64,000 nt of DNA from Acephala macrosclerotiorum (lineage: Eukaryota; Ascomycota; Leotiomycetes; Helotiales; Mollisiaceae): positions 58,481 through 122,480 of the forward strand of contig MU119367.1 in NCBI GenBank assembly GCA_014904845.1, read 5' to 3'. Position 1 is the stretch's first letter, and each line of letters begins with the position of its first letter. The position numbers and the translations under genes are program-made. Below, in pieces: positions 46,159 through 57,687 of the stretch. The notes beneath the pieces are model-generated. The model ran no database searches. It worked only from the letters and a program-made list of their open reading frames with translations, and was not told the origin of the DNA.

Positions 46159-47419
46159 ATGGCGTTCTCTTATAGCGCAGGTCCGCGATATCCTACACCC
46201 ATTCTCACAATTACGCTGATTATATATAGTTCCCTTCGAGTCTCTCTTCCGACGATGCGTGACTGGATGTGGTGATGCGTCGCCAGCATGCCCTACTTGC
46301 CCAACAGATCAGATCTGCTCTCTCGTTCCACCGACCTGTGATCAATGTCAGCACACAATTTGTGTCGAGTCGTCTGCGGCACCATCGACCATCAGCTCAT
46401 CTTCGAAATCGTCAAGCTCTGGACCGAATGTGGGAGCCATTGCTGGCGGAGTTGTTGGAGGAGTAGCAGTTATCGCGGCCGTAACATACCTCGTCTGGCG
46501 ATTCTGTATCAAGACCAGACGACAACAATATGAGCAAGAGAATTGGGCTGAAGACCCAGAGGAGACAGAGGCCGCCGAGAAGGATTTCACTATGAGGCGA
46601 GATGCAAGAGCATCGACACATACGGTTGGCTCTATTGCCTCGACAGTGTTGACCCGAGCATCCAATATCATCCAAATCGCCTATATCCCCGGTGTTACAA
46701 ATCGTTCAGCCCCATCAACGCCTGGTCTCCTGGTCCCACCTGTTCCTCCGATTCCAATTGCTTTGTCCGGTGCAAGTACTCCACGCTATGAACAAGAACA
46801 CTTCTTCATGCCTGGCGACCTTCGAGACTCCACATACTCTGGAATCAGTGACAGGACTTCGTACGCCCGCACTAGTGTGGCATCAACTATCTACGGCAAG
46901 AACGCCATTGTGTCTCCTATTCCAGCTCAGACTGTCATCAGAGGCAAGCCTGCGTTGGTCAGCGTCAAGTCCAATGGCAACAGCTCAACTGGAGACCTTA
47001 CACCTCCAGTTCCAAGCGTTGACTATAGCAGATATGGTCCTCAAGGACCACCAAGTCCTGCCTTCAGCGTTGGGTCTACGTTCTTGAACAACGCCAGCAC
47101 TGCAACTGCAACTACTGTGAAACCACAAGTTGTTCGAGTTATCAGCGCACCAAAAAAAGTATCTCCCGCCAACTCGATCGCCGAGGAAGAGCGATCTCCT
47201 CTCCGAAGCCCTCTTGGCCGAGATTCTAACGCCATAACCATCATCGACGACACCCCTTCCCTTGAGCAAGGTCCATTCAGCGATAACCCAACCCATCGTC
47301 CGAATAGCAACAGCACTTTGAGTGCAGTGATTGAGGAGGCTCAAGCTAAAAAGGCAAAGCGGACGAGCAGTCAATCACCAGGCACACCCTTTGGGGATGA
47401 ACATGAAGTGAAGGAGTGA
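46159..47419 (+). CDS. opy2: Opy2-like membrane anchor of the HOG MAPK pathway
   Basis: This is a single-pass plasma-membrane protein; in yeast Opy2 binds Ste50 and so brings Ste11 to the membrane in osmotic stress. Exons 46159-46180 and 46230-47419 give 403 residues. The first exon gives MAFSYSA and the join continues VPFESLFRRCVTGCGDASPA. The Cys-rich outer domain at about 16-50 (CPTCPTDQICSLVPPTCDQC) is the Opy2 signature. A Ser-rich stalk leads to one membrane helix at about 71-93 (VGAIAGGVVGGVAVIAAVTY), then a basic stop-transfer, FCIKTRRQQYEQENW. The inner tail of 300 residues is Ser/Pro/Thr-rich, with proline motifs such as PPVPPIPIALSG. There is no signal peptide, as usual for this family. 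Using only the long frame would drop the first 15 residues. Confidence 0.9.
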
Positions 47420-48445
47420 TGTGGTCTCGCTGGATGATGATCCATCTACAAGGTTGACGGCTTTGACCTCACCCTTGGACATGACGAATTAGGATTCTTT
47501 TGTTTATATTAACTACTTCTTACGGGCGATCAGGACGGCGCAAGGAATCTGGTGATATCCTTCTGGAACGTTACCGGCTAAGGGAGGCTTCCTTGACCAC
47601 TGTCTTCGATAGAACATTATGATGGCAATGTTTTCTGCAACATGTTTCCTGTCTGCAGATTCCGGTGACACCCTTTCTTCCAGCGCTATAATTGCGCCAT
47701 TTTTTTTTATGGTTTTCTCTCATCTCACGTCTATATATACTTCTTGTCAGTATTGACATGAAGTCAAGTTGACTTTCCCAACATGTCACAGGTACTTATA
47801 ACTTAAGGCTAATGTAAAAAAAGTCACAATTCCCCGTGCTCTAACCTTTTCACGACTTGTATCCACAGGTCGTTAGGGCTATTATCAAGCTATGCTTTAG
47901 ATTGATGTCGTATTCTCTTTTTTGTTTGCCTAGTCTCCTAATGTTATGTTGGCTGTTCTCCGTTCATCCTCACTTTCCAGTGCTTATCCTAGGGAGTTCC
48001 AAACATTTCAAGTTTCACATCGGCTTCTCGGAGCTCTGTTTTCCTTTTCAATCCATATGCCAGGAAGTTCTACTTATTCCAACCTCAAGCTTTTACTTTC
48101 ACGTCCGCCATTCAAAGCACCTATGCCTTCCCAGTTCATATCCCAGCATGATTCGCATATTTCAACTTTGAGAACTCTCTTTCCTTTTATCTATTACCTT
48201 CGTCCAGCGGTAGAAGGTGGCTCGTATGCAGCGATATCCTGCTTTTATTTTCTCTGAACGCTCTTCAGTTGCCGTTCTGATACAATGAAAACCCCTCATG
48301 AACGAATCATTGTCTCAATCATTGTCTCAAATGCTGCTGAAGATTCGACGCCTCTCGATTAGTGACAAAATAAAACCTGCTCATAAGTGAGATAAACTCT
48401 TTCTCTAAGCTTCAAGTCTTTCGATGATAAGCTCCCTATTGGCAC
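47420..48445. other. Intergenic downstream of OPY2
   Basis: 1 kb with the OPY2 3' untranslated region. A 12-base tandem duplication of TCATTGTCTCAA lies at about 48,307-48,330. No gene is recognised. Confidence 0.5.
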
Positions 48446-48829
48446 ATGGCAATTCCCTGCCCCCAAATACTTATTCACATCAGGATCTCCAAAGCTCCCG
48501 TATATCCATATTCCTATCGTCCATGACCCCGGCTTCCCCAGACTCCATCCGCGGAACATCTTGCCGTATATTACACCCTCAAAGCACTCTGGATACAATT
48601 CAATAATGAAGCACAACCTCACGATCTACTTCTCCGAGTACGCTGGGTGTTGCTTGATAAGGAGGATAAAACCCCTGAGGCTCTCATCGGCACGGTTGCT
48701 GAGAGTTCCACTGAGATTACCCGCACACATGCCTTGATTGGAGGAAACGAAGGAAATATACCAGCAAATAGCCGCTGGCAGCTGTCAAACAATGCATCCA
48801 ATGTACCTCACAGAGGCTGCTGGATATGA
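48446..48829 (+). CDS. Small hypothetical protein, possibly a relic
   Basis: A plausible two-exon model is ATG 48446-48499, a 42-bp intron 48500-48541 (GTATAT...CCCCAG), and 48542-48829 to a TGA. The second exon reads TPSAEHLAVYYTLKALWIQF, then EAQPHDLLLRVRWVLLDKED and KTPEALIGTVAESSTEI. This looks like real protein. The RVRWVLLDKED...ALIGTV pattern is loosely like a GNAT acetyltransferase strand pair, but I would not rely on it. The first exon is weak, and another frame upstream (GTWQFPAPKYLFTSG) also looks coding, so this may be a frameshifted remnant. No function is assigned. Confidence 0.3.
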
Positions 48830-49790
48830 CTGAATGTATCTGTTTCTATATCTATCTCGTTCGGGTCCTGAGCGTCGACCCAATCCTCAGGAGACACCAT
48901 GCGCACCTTGTCGAGGGCACGTGACAGTGACAGTTCTGGCCAGGCCAATTCCAGCTCCAGCCCACTGTTAGCTTGGAGATCAACGTGGATGGTGTCTCAT
49001 TGAGCAATCCAGGAATCCAGCAAACCCAGCACCCCATTTTGGCTGGAGACTTTCTAGCTGCGTCTGTCGCCTGCGCGAACCTTGTGCCGCTTTTACTTCT
49101 TCGTCAAAAAGCCACCCATATGCAAAGCGAAGAAAGTGCAGGTCGTTGCATCGCACTGTACAACGGAGAGGGTCCTTCGTACCTTCTAACAAGAAGTGAG
49201 ACTAGTCACCAGCAGCATCGCTATCTATCAACTTCTGGCCATCACTCTTTCACAGTTCACTCGCTCAAAATCAGCTGTTCCCAGAGCTCCCAGACCCTTT
49301 AGACCCTACAGACCCTACTTCAGGAAACGTCCTAGACTACCGCTTTGGGCATCGAGACTCCCCCACTGACGCACTACCACTGCTTCTCCCCAATCTTCAG
49401 TTACAACTCTACAACTCCGACAATTGCCGCAACTCGAGCTTTGGATCTACATCACCATCTTCGAAAAAACTCCTAAGCAATCATTGCGCACCACTCACGC
49501 CGAAGACGTCGAGCCTCCGCACGCAGACGATCAACTGCCTTGTTCTCGAGTACTCCCAGCGGCCAAAACTTTTGATATCGTGGCGCCAGAACCTATCTCT
49601 CCACAAGACGGAAGTCCGTCCGAGCTTCACCGAGCCCAGAACGAAATCTCCACCGAAGATCTAGGGCCTCCGCCAAATAGTGCTGCACGATACTTCGACG
49701 AATTGTTTCTTTCTCTGCCGACTTCTGCGATTCGGTCTCCGGCTCACAACCTTTGCTTGACGCACATACGTTCTCACCACAACCCTCATT
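48830..49790. other. Upstream region and leader of RAS2
   Basis: Pyrimidine-rich sequence from about 49,200 to 49,780 is typical of a fungal 5' leader. A 155-codon plus-strand frame (49424-49891) runs into the first RAS2 exon in another frame; it starts at TTG-like sequence and is probably chance. No other gene is visible. Confidence 0.5.
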
Positions 49791-50564
49791 ATGGCGGGCA
49801 AGATGGTGCTGTACAAGCTGGTGGTGCTAGGAGATGGAGGAGTAGGGAAGACAGCCTTGACTATACAACTAACGCTGCAACACTTCGTTGAGACTGTAAG
49901 CTCTTTCTATCTGCACCTTGGTCATTATGTTGAATGTTTGAGCTTGTACTTACTTTTTCCATAGTACGATCCCACGATCGAAGACTCTTACAGGAAACAG
50001 GTTGTGATAGATGGGCAGTCGTGCATGCTGGAAGTCCTCGATACTGCTGGACAGGAAGAATACACAGCATTACGAGACCAATGGATCCGCGATGGGGAGG
50101 GGTTCGTCCTAGTATACAGCATATCGTCGAGGTCGTCCTTTACACGAATTCAACGGTTTCACAATCAGATTCAGCGAGTCAAGGAATCTTCATCATCATC
50201 GCCCTCGTACCCAGGCTCGCCAATATCTTCGGCAGCCCCCTCAGCGCCGGTACCTATAATGCTTGTTGGAAACAAGAGTGACCGAGTCACAGAGAGAGAG
50301 GTCTCGACACAAGAAGGCCATGCTCTGGCGCGAGAATTGGGCTGCGAGTTTGTCGAGGCATCAGCAAAGAACTGCATCAATGTTGAAAAGGCATTTTACG
50401 ATGTAGTAAGGCAATTGCGCCGCCAACGCGTGGCCGTCTCTTTGAGGGCACAGCAAGGCATGGGAAAGTCACGAATGGGAACTGGGGAAGGAATGATACG
50501 AGACGAGGGCCGGATGTACCGCGACAAGGGGAAGAAGAGAGACAGGAAATGCACCATATTATGA
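49791..50564 (+). CDS. ras2: Ras-family small GTPase, Ras2/RasB type
   Basis: This is a membrane-bound GTP switch that in filamentous fungi acts upstream of cAMP and MAPK signalling in hyphal growth and development. Exons 49791-49895 and 49965-50564 give 234 residues. The P-loop GDGGVGKT is at 14-21, the effector region [11 protein letters not shown] starts at 36, switch II is [15 protein letters not shown], and the base motifs are NKSD and EASAK. As in other fungal Ras2 proteins a Ser/Pro-rich insert ([19 protein letters not shown]) sits between two core elements, before [11 protein letters not shown]. The hypervariable tail is basic (GKKRDRK) and ends CTIL. A C-terminal Leu in the CAAX box favours geranylgeranylation. 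The P-loop Asp15 is the normal residue in this subfamily. Confidence 0.97.
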
Positions 50565-53500
50565 GCAAGTGTCGATCCGAGCTATACCCGGCCTTGTTGG
50601 ACTTCCGAGCATATACGACGTTTACGATCTTCACTGGCAGAGGCTCGATGCGTCTGCCACCACTTCTCTTCTCTCGACACGAGATTCTTCCTTCTTCTCT
50701 CTAGCGACTTTGTTCTCATTTCAAGCTGATCCGGCGAAATCGGGTTTATCAAAAGAGTAGCATACGGCGTATTCATGAACCGACGGCAACTTGCACATCG
50801 AAAGAAAGGTGTTCTATCTTGAGCGTTTTCACACACCCCCAATACATAACGAGCACGAGAGGAGCAATTGGATGTGATTGATGTCTTCATCTGTCGTCGA
50901 GCGGGATAAGGGTGTCTTTGGCGCATATCATATATTTTTTTCTACTACTGAATTCGAACGTATCTCTTGGTTGCGAGGTTTCTACACATTTCTACAGCCA
51001 TTTTGCAAGGACATATTTGGTAGCGGAAATGGCAATTGGTATGGTTGGACGCTAGATGCTGGATGAAATGGAATGGACGGGGTGGATGAATGGGTAGCTT
51101 GGGCATGCATGGCACTGAAAATATGGAGGAATGAGACGGAAAATACGAGAAGAGCAGGTGAAGGGTCGTCAGGCAGTCAGTCAGTGAAAGACCGAAGAGA
51201 GTCAGAGGATCAGTTGTCTGTCTGTAGGACCGGATATCTTAGGAATGAGAACCATTTCACCATATCTACTATCCTCTATGCCCTCTTGTTGCCTCTATAT
51301 CAAAACATGTGAGGTCAGATTTTCTCCAATCTCCATCCCACTCTTACAAAAACAGTGCACAAAATACTTTCCAAAAAATTCTCCCTTGGCACAAAATAAA
51401 AATAAAATTTGAAATTGAAATGCAGGAAATTACCCCACTCGACTGTTCCTCTCACTTGTCACGTACAGTACGCCCGCAGGCAAGCCAAGGTACGTAGTAC
51501 GCAGTACGTGGCTCGCTCCGTACGGCACAGAATTATGCTAGAAGAGATGAGATGCAGAGGGAATCCTTACCGTCAGGCCCGGTTGGTCTGTCAGGCACCC
51601 GTCTTTATTCCCTTACTCTCTTATCCCCATTCTGTGATTTTTTGAATGTGGAAGGATTCAAGGGGGGCCAAATCCGTTCATTGCCGGATTTGGAGGGGAT
51701 TTGGCGGAGGGGCATGGGAGGGGAGGTACGAGTAGCGAGCGAAAGAGAGGAGAGCCTGGTTGGAGGTGGAAGCAGGGTAGTGGAGAAGGGGAGGATGATG
51801 TTGGAGAGGACCTTCCCGAGTTGGTGGGTGCCGAGTGGAGGATTGGGGGATTGGAGGTGGTTAAGGTTACAATTTTGAGATGTAGAGGGGACGGAGATAG
51901 GGATTGATACAGGTACAGAAGCAGGGGAGGGGATTAGGAGGTTGTTGGTAGGATGGTTTCTGAGGAGAAGGATGAGAGATGTTTTGGAAGGTGAGGTTGC
52001 TTCGATTGAAATTCGAAGTGTTGCAGTTGGGATTTAGGATTAAATAGAAGAGTCTTGGTGATCAGGAAGGAAAGATGTCGAGAAAAGTTGTTTTTGTTTC
52101 TCAATTTCAGTTTCTGAGCTCGTAAACTATTTTCTCTTTTGCTTTTCAGGTATCAGTCATCACGTCAAGTCACGTCAGATCACGTCTCTTTATTAGTGTG
52201 TTCTGTATAAAAGGTAAAAGTATTCGGAGGTACCACCGCCGTTCCATTGCGGAGGAAAAACCCTCTCCTCAAAATATTAATCTCCTTAGTGCTGATTGAT
52301 AGCAATGATAGGACGGGACGATACTCTGCCTCCTAGCTTTTTGAGGCTTGAGGCTATTGCTGAGGCACAGATCTCACTAGGTTAAAGATGTGTTTAGCGT
52401 TAGGCAACTAGAAAGCTGGGCTGCTTGCTGTTGGAGAAAACAGGCGAGCTGATTAGGGGAGGCGAGTAAGCGCGGAGAGGTGGCGGCGGGGTAGGATAGT
52501 AGCGGACTTTATCTTCATGTGCCAAGGCGAGGTTGTGTTTAAGTTACGTTTTTGTTACCTCGGAGTTGACAGCTGATGTCTAATCTGATATCAACATTTT
52601 GATGTGATATCGATGGGAATGATAGCAGATCTTTGAAACTTAGTCTGGTGTTTAAACAGGCTTTTGCATTGTCAAGCGCAGCTCAAATTTCAGACGTCAA
52701 GTTTCAAACTCAAACTCGGATGATCTGGGAGGATCAAAAACTTGAAAAGCGCGTTGAAGGAAGAGGCATTCGGAGTTGCCCAGAGGCAGATGTTGAATTG
52801 GTAGGTGTGGAGGGGTCGAACCACTCTGGGGCATTTGACCTGCCTTTCCAAGCAGCACGTGGGAGGTGCATGTACCTTGCTGATACCGCCTCAACGGTGA
52901 AGATTCAAAACACGCATAGCATGATGTTGTCATTTGTGATGTATTGTACGGAATTCTGGTATCTTGAACCTGTATCTGCCAATTGCTGATAACAAGTCTT
53001 GGATCTCGCTGACTTGAGAATGGTGGGGTTGGAGCGGGGGATTTTTGTGGAATATGGTTCCCTCTTCCAAGCTACCAATACGTGGCATGAAACATTCATG
53101 CCCTCGGTCCCTCGACCGCCAGCACAGAGATGATCCTTTCCATCTCTAGCCTTGCCGTACCGGTGAGATGCTGATGGGACTTCGGTGGTATGCAAGCAAG
53201 GCCGGAGGCGTGCACCACAAACCGACCGTGCGGTTCTGATGTCTCATTTCGTACGAGAGGACCTAAACATTCGGCGTTCTATAACTGTTTTTGGATGGGA
53301 TGGCCGTGCCCTGTAAAACTTTGGCTTGAGGCTTGGTGATGAGGACGTATGTCGGAACGTGCTGCAGAATTTAATCTCTGCCTTCCGTGCTGAAGGCTAG
53401 CACACGGCTTGCTGCGTGCCGCTCGGACGGATAGGGACGGGAAGCCGAGTGATAAGGGTGAGATCCATGGGATTCCAGATATGATGTGATGCTGAGTTGT

Positions 53501-56500
53501 TCTGTGTAGAGCACACGCCTTCAAATTCAGTTTGCTAGGGATGTTCAATATCAACATCGATATCCTTCGTAACACGAACCGGCGAACCCTATGTCTCGGA
53601 GTTACGGGAAGGATATCGCTCGAGCATATGAGCCAGAATCTGGAGAAATGGGGTCGGATATGCGTCAGCATGTGTAGAAAATCGAATGGAGATGTCAGCT
53701 ATATATCATGAGGTGAGTGAGGTTACACGCGCTTATTTCGCACATGATGTTGAATGCTATCCGAGTCTCTGGGACGACGTCATGGTTCTGGTTGGAAAAG
53801 GGGTCAGACGAAGTGCAGCTGTCGACGTGTGATTGATGAGGCTGTTACCGACTCTGCTCCAACTCTGGATCTCTGGTACACAGTCATTGATGCAAATGAG
53901 GTGAGCAAAGTCTCCATGAAGATTATGGTGCATGTCGATGAGGTTTGGAGTATGACATGGCAAGCAGCTTAGTATCAGGTGGCGGTCGATGTCGGCCTCG
54001 ATGCCTTACGTGCTCAGGCCTCGAATGTTTTCTCTCCCCCAAACAAAAATTCTTCACCAATCAATCCTTCCTGGAATGGCCATTTCCAGGAACAAAGCAC
54101 ATTCTCAGACCAGATTTGAAATATGGCCCCCAAACTTCTCACCGAAAAAGGAACTCGAAATGATCTCAGAATGTCGAGAACCCCCCCCCCCTTCTTCGAG
54201 ACTCCAAAAGCAAAAAGCTGCTTTTCTCTCTCCTCACTGGACAGTTCGGCAAATACTTCGTCCCAACTCGTAACTTCTTTGTCAGGTCCCTACCTCTGTC
54301 TAGGCGCCCGGCTCTCTCTTGCATCTGAGCTGCGTCGAACTCATGCAAGTCCAGCGTTCTCCCAGTCCCTCGCTGCCCTCAAAGCGGCGTCAATACCAGG
54401 ATTCTCAAGCGACTGGCTCCAATTGGCCGTTGGCGGGGAGTCTGTATATTGCTGCATCTGCAGTCCAAAAAGACAGGACAGGGATTCGACGTAAAGTAGG
54501 TCGGTGGGCTGCAGCCTGAAGTATCCACGTGATGCTGATGCTGTGCGTTGCTGGTGAAAAGGGAGAGGCCGTTGAGATGCGAAGGATCTGATGGGATGCA
54601 GTGAGATTGGAATACACCGATTTCAATACGATGATGGATGGGTGAGTACCAGTTTCCAGCACGGGGGGAGCGCGGTCCGGAGGAGTGAAACACCACATAC
54701 GCAACTGATTCAGCCTCGGTGACACAAGGGCTTTGGAGGGGGATGTGGTGTTGAGATGCAGAGTCAACGAGCATTGCACGTGTGATAGACAATGCCATTT
54801 GCTGGCCGACCGATGACCGAGGGATGACCGAAGACAAGATCGAGATCGAGATGTGTTTGAGGACTTGTATTCTCTGACGTTGAGACTCTGGGTGTGGTTC
54901 ATTTCTCTTGGCGAAGAGGATGGATATATCGGTTAAGAAAGGGGGCGGGTTCGGTTGAGGTGACCGAGGATACCCTATTTGGAGAGGGACGGCCCGAATA
55001 ATGACTATATGCGGGGGCGTCGATGAAGTTTAGCCATCTTGCGTGAGGGAACTCCAGTGCCGTGGGTGCAAGAAGGGGTCTAGAAGCATCTTGTGATAGC
55101 TGATTGAGGCTGAAACTATTTAGGTACGTGACGTGTACAATTTGTATTTCCTTGCTCCAAATCGAGCTGTTTACGCGGTTGTCGGCATGTTACTTGGTAT
55201 TGTGCAGCTGGGAAGATTGTACCTCAGATGCTGCACGCTTCGGCCATAAGGGACTTGTGTTACTTTCGTTTCTTTATCTCTTTGGGAATCTTGGCGTTCT
55301 TACACTCTGCTATTCTTCCAAATCAGCATTGTGGGCATTCTGTAGTGCTGCAGATCTTGCTGAAGCCTTATCCTTGGTCTTAAGTCAAGTGACTAATGTG
55401 GAAGGCAGTCTCCAAATGGACATTCTTTGTGAATGCCGTGTAAGAACGGTGAAGCACTAGAGGCGGCTAGAGATCTGCCGCAGGTCAGGAGTTGTAGCCA
55501 GCCATGCAGATACCCTTCCACTAGTAGCTATGCTTGATGATTGTAAGATGATTTCAGATGCTCGGAGTACATGTGATTTTGTCTATCCTTTCTCTGTATT
55601 GGAACTATTAGACATCATGCTAGCAACTTTTTATCTTCCCTTTCATACCAGTGTCAAACCCATAAAGATCACTTAAAGGCTTCATGTGATTCTAGTCCAA
55701 GTATGACTTGTGCTCTTGATTTCACCGAGAGGTTCGGACCGAAGTTGTACGTCGGTGTACTGCTGCTTCGTGGTTTCTAGTCTTACTATCGTCTGTCGAA
55801 ACTTTCCTACTACAATGGCGTGCTTATTATTCAGGATCATTCCATGCGATAAGAGCGAATCTCGTATTCTCTTTGCTAAGTCAGCCATTGTCGGACGTCA
55901 CCTCGTCACTAGATTCGTATCTGAGGAATCCATCCTTCAAGCAACCACGTTGCTGCCTCGGGAGCAGCGGCAAGAGAGACCCAGGAGGAGTTGGTCCTCT
56001 GCGAGCTCTTGAATCCTCTATGAGTAATCATAAGAATAATCATATCTCGATCTTTCTCATACATTAATTCGTTTTTATAACACTTTTGCTTATCGCCTTT
56101 AGATTCACTTCAACTAGGCTTGCTTCACTTGGGTACTCGTCAGGCAACCTAACCTGGGACCTACCTGTTTCCCATGGGCCAGCCAATGAAACAGCTCTCA
56201 AGGGCGACAAGTATTGCTTATCTTCCAGCTTTCAAAACATTCGCCTAGATGTATCACAAACACAACAGCAATACATACCGAGCTTGTACTCCTTTCCCAG
56301 CAAGGCACATCAACCGATTTCGTGCCCTCTTTCCACGTTCTTCACTGATTTATCATTTCCCATCAAAGCGCAACGTCCGATGCTGTACTCTCTCAGCCTC
56401 GGGGATCGGTTCTTTTTTGAGGCTCTCGCTGTTTTAACTTCAGCTCTGTACTCTCATCCACGTGCTCAGCTCATCTATCGTGACAAGAATGGCTCAACGG

Positions 56501-57687
56501 CCGATGCTGTATGATGACTCTTGTCAGCTACAGCAGCGCGTTCGCGCCTATCTAATGTTTTGGACTGCTTTAGGCGACTTCAGGTGACCTCAGTCGTTGA
56601 GTCAAACGGGTTGTCACATGAATTGTAATCTCACATCCGAACAGGTAGATAGTCGCCGAGGTGTTTAAGAACCTGTGATTTATTGCTGCGGTTGATCTTT
56701 CATGTGATCAACTGTTTCTCTTCTATGCTCCATCATCCTGGATTACCACTTACACATTCACTGCCCTCACGTTCATCTAAAAACGATGCCATTATGTCTT
56801 AATCCAAGAGCAGCAGACAAATTATTCAATTTTGAGCCATTCATTGAACCAAGTGCATCGCGTCCTTGGTACCAGCACTCGTAACACAAAAGCTGCGACG
56901 AGAGTGACGCTGTATTCTTTCCCCTGAGCTAACCGAGTAAGTTATTGCTCACTGGCCATCTATCTATTTGCGTCCATTTCCAGATAGTCTCCGTAGCCTG
57001 CTGGCAAACATAAGCTCCGTATCTATTCTCAATATTCCTGTTAACAGGGTTCGAACAACGATCAGTTGGTAATAGCGTCCAGTCCCTGAGGTGTACTAGT
57101 ACTCAAGAAATGTACTTCGCGATGTCCACTACAACTGACAGTTACATTAAGGGCGTGCTTTTACTTCTCTCCTTTATTGCTGTCTTCATACTGGGGTGTT
57201 GGAGAAGAGGATGATGTTCTGTGGACGGAGTTGTTGTGTTTTTCGATGTTGTGGTTTTGCTTAATAGCCGGTTCCCCTCCTCCTGCGTCCCTCACCGTGG
57301 TAAAACACTCCCCGAGTTCGCTGCCGTCTTTCTCCTGGCTCATTGGTTTGTACCATACTCCAAGTTCGTAGAAGCATATCGTATAGTATTTGTTCTTAGT
57401 TGAGAAGCTCTCACGATACTTGGCAGACTGTCATGGGCGGCGGTGGGCCTTGATATTGATGATGCTCATTCTTATGCTTATTCAAAGGCAATGCCATTAT
57501 TGATTATTTGCCTTTGTCTTGTTTTCCATGCTTCGTGTTCCGTAAATGCACATGTAAATGATTACCACCAGGCCAATGCGTGCCCATTTTTCAACGCCAG
57601 ATTCAAATACAGCGCTCCCATATCTCCTACCAGTACAAATGTCAATCAAACACTACATCTCTCTCTTGGCTAATCCTAAAGTCGAGA
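50565..57687. other. Gene-poor region of about 7 kb
   Basis: I find no gene that I can support. The plus strand is purine-rich at about 51,640-51,960, so a minus-strand transcript leader is possible there, but no good frame follows it. A run of 13 C bases lies at about 54,181-54,193. Open frames of 100-165 codons on both strands (for example 55104-55460 and 56086-56514) begin at TTG and resemble nothing. Just before the next gene a 60-codon frame from the ATG at 57491 starts with a hydrophobic stretch (MPLLIICLCLVFHASC), which is signal-like but unsupported. Confidence 0.5.

Noticed and set aside
53249..53262. GTACGAGAGGAC, which resembles the sarcin-ricin loop of large-subunit rRNA
   Set aside because: Only about 12 bases match, and the flanking bases do not follow rRNA on either side. 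A chance match is more likely than an rRNA fragment.
57491..57673. A 60-residue frame with a hydrophobic start, like a small secreted protein
   Set aside because: It sits in the likely 3' region of a convergent gene, has only a few cysteines, and a signal-like stretch of this size is common by chance.
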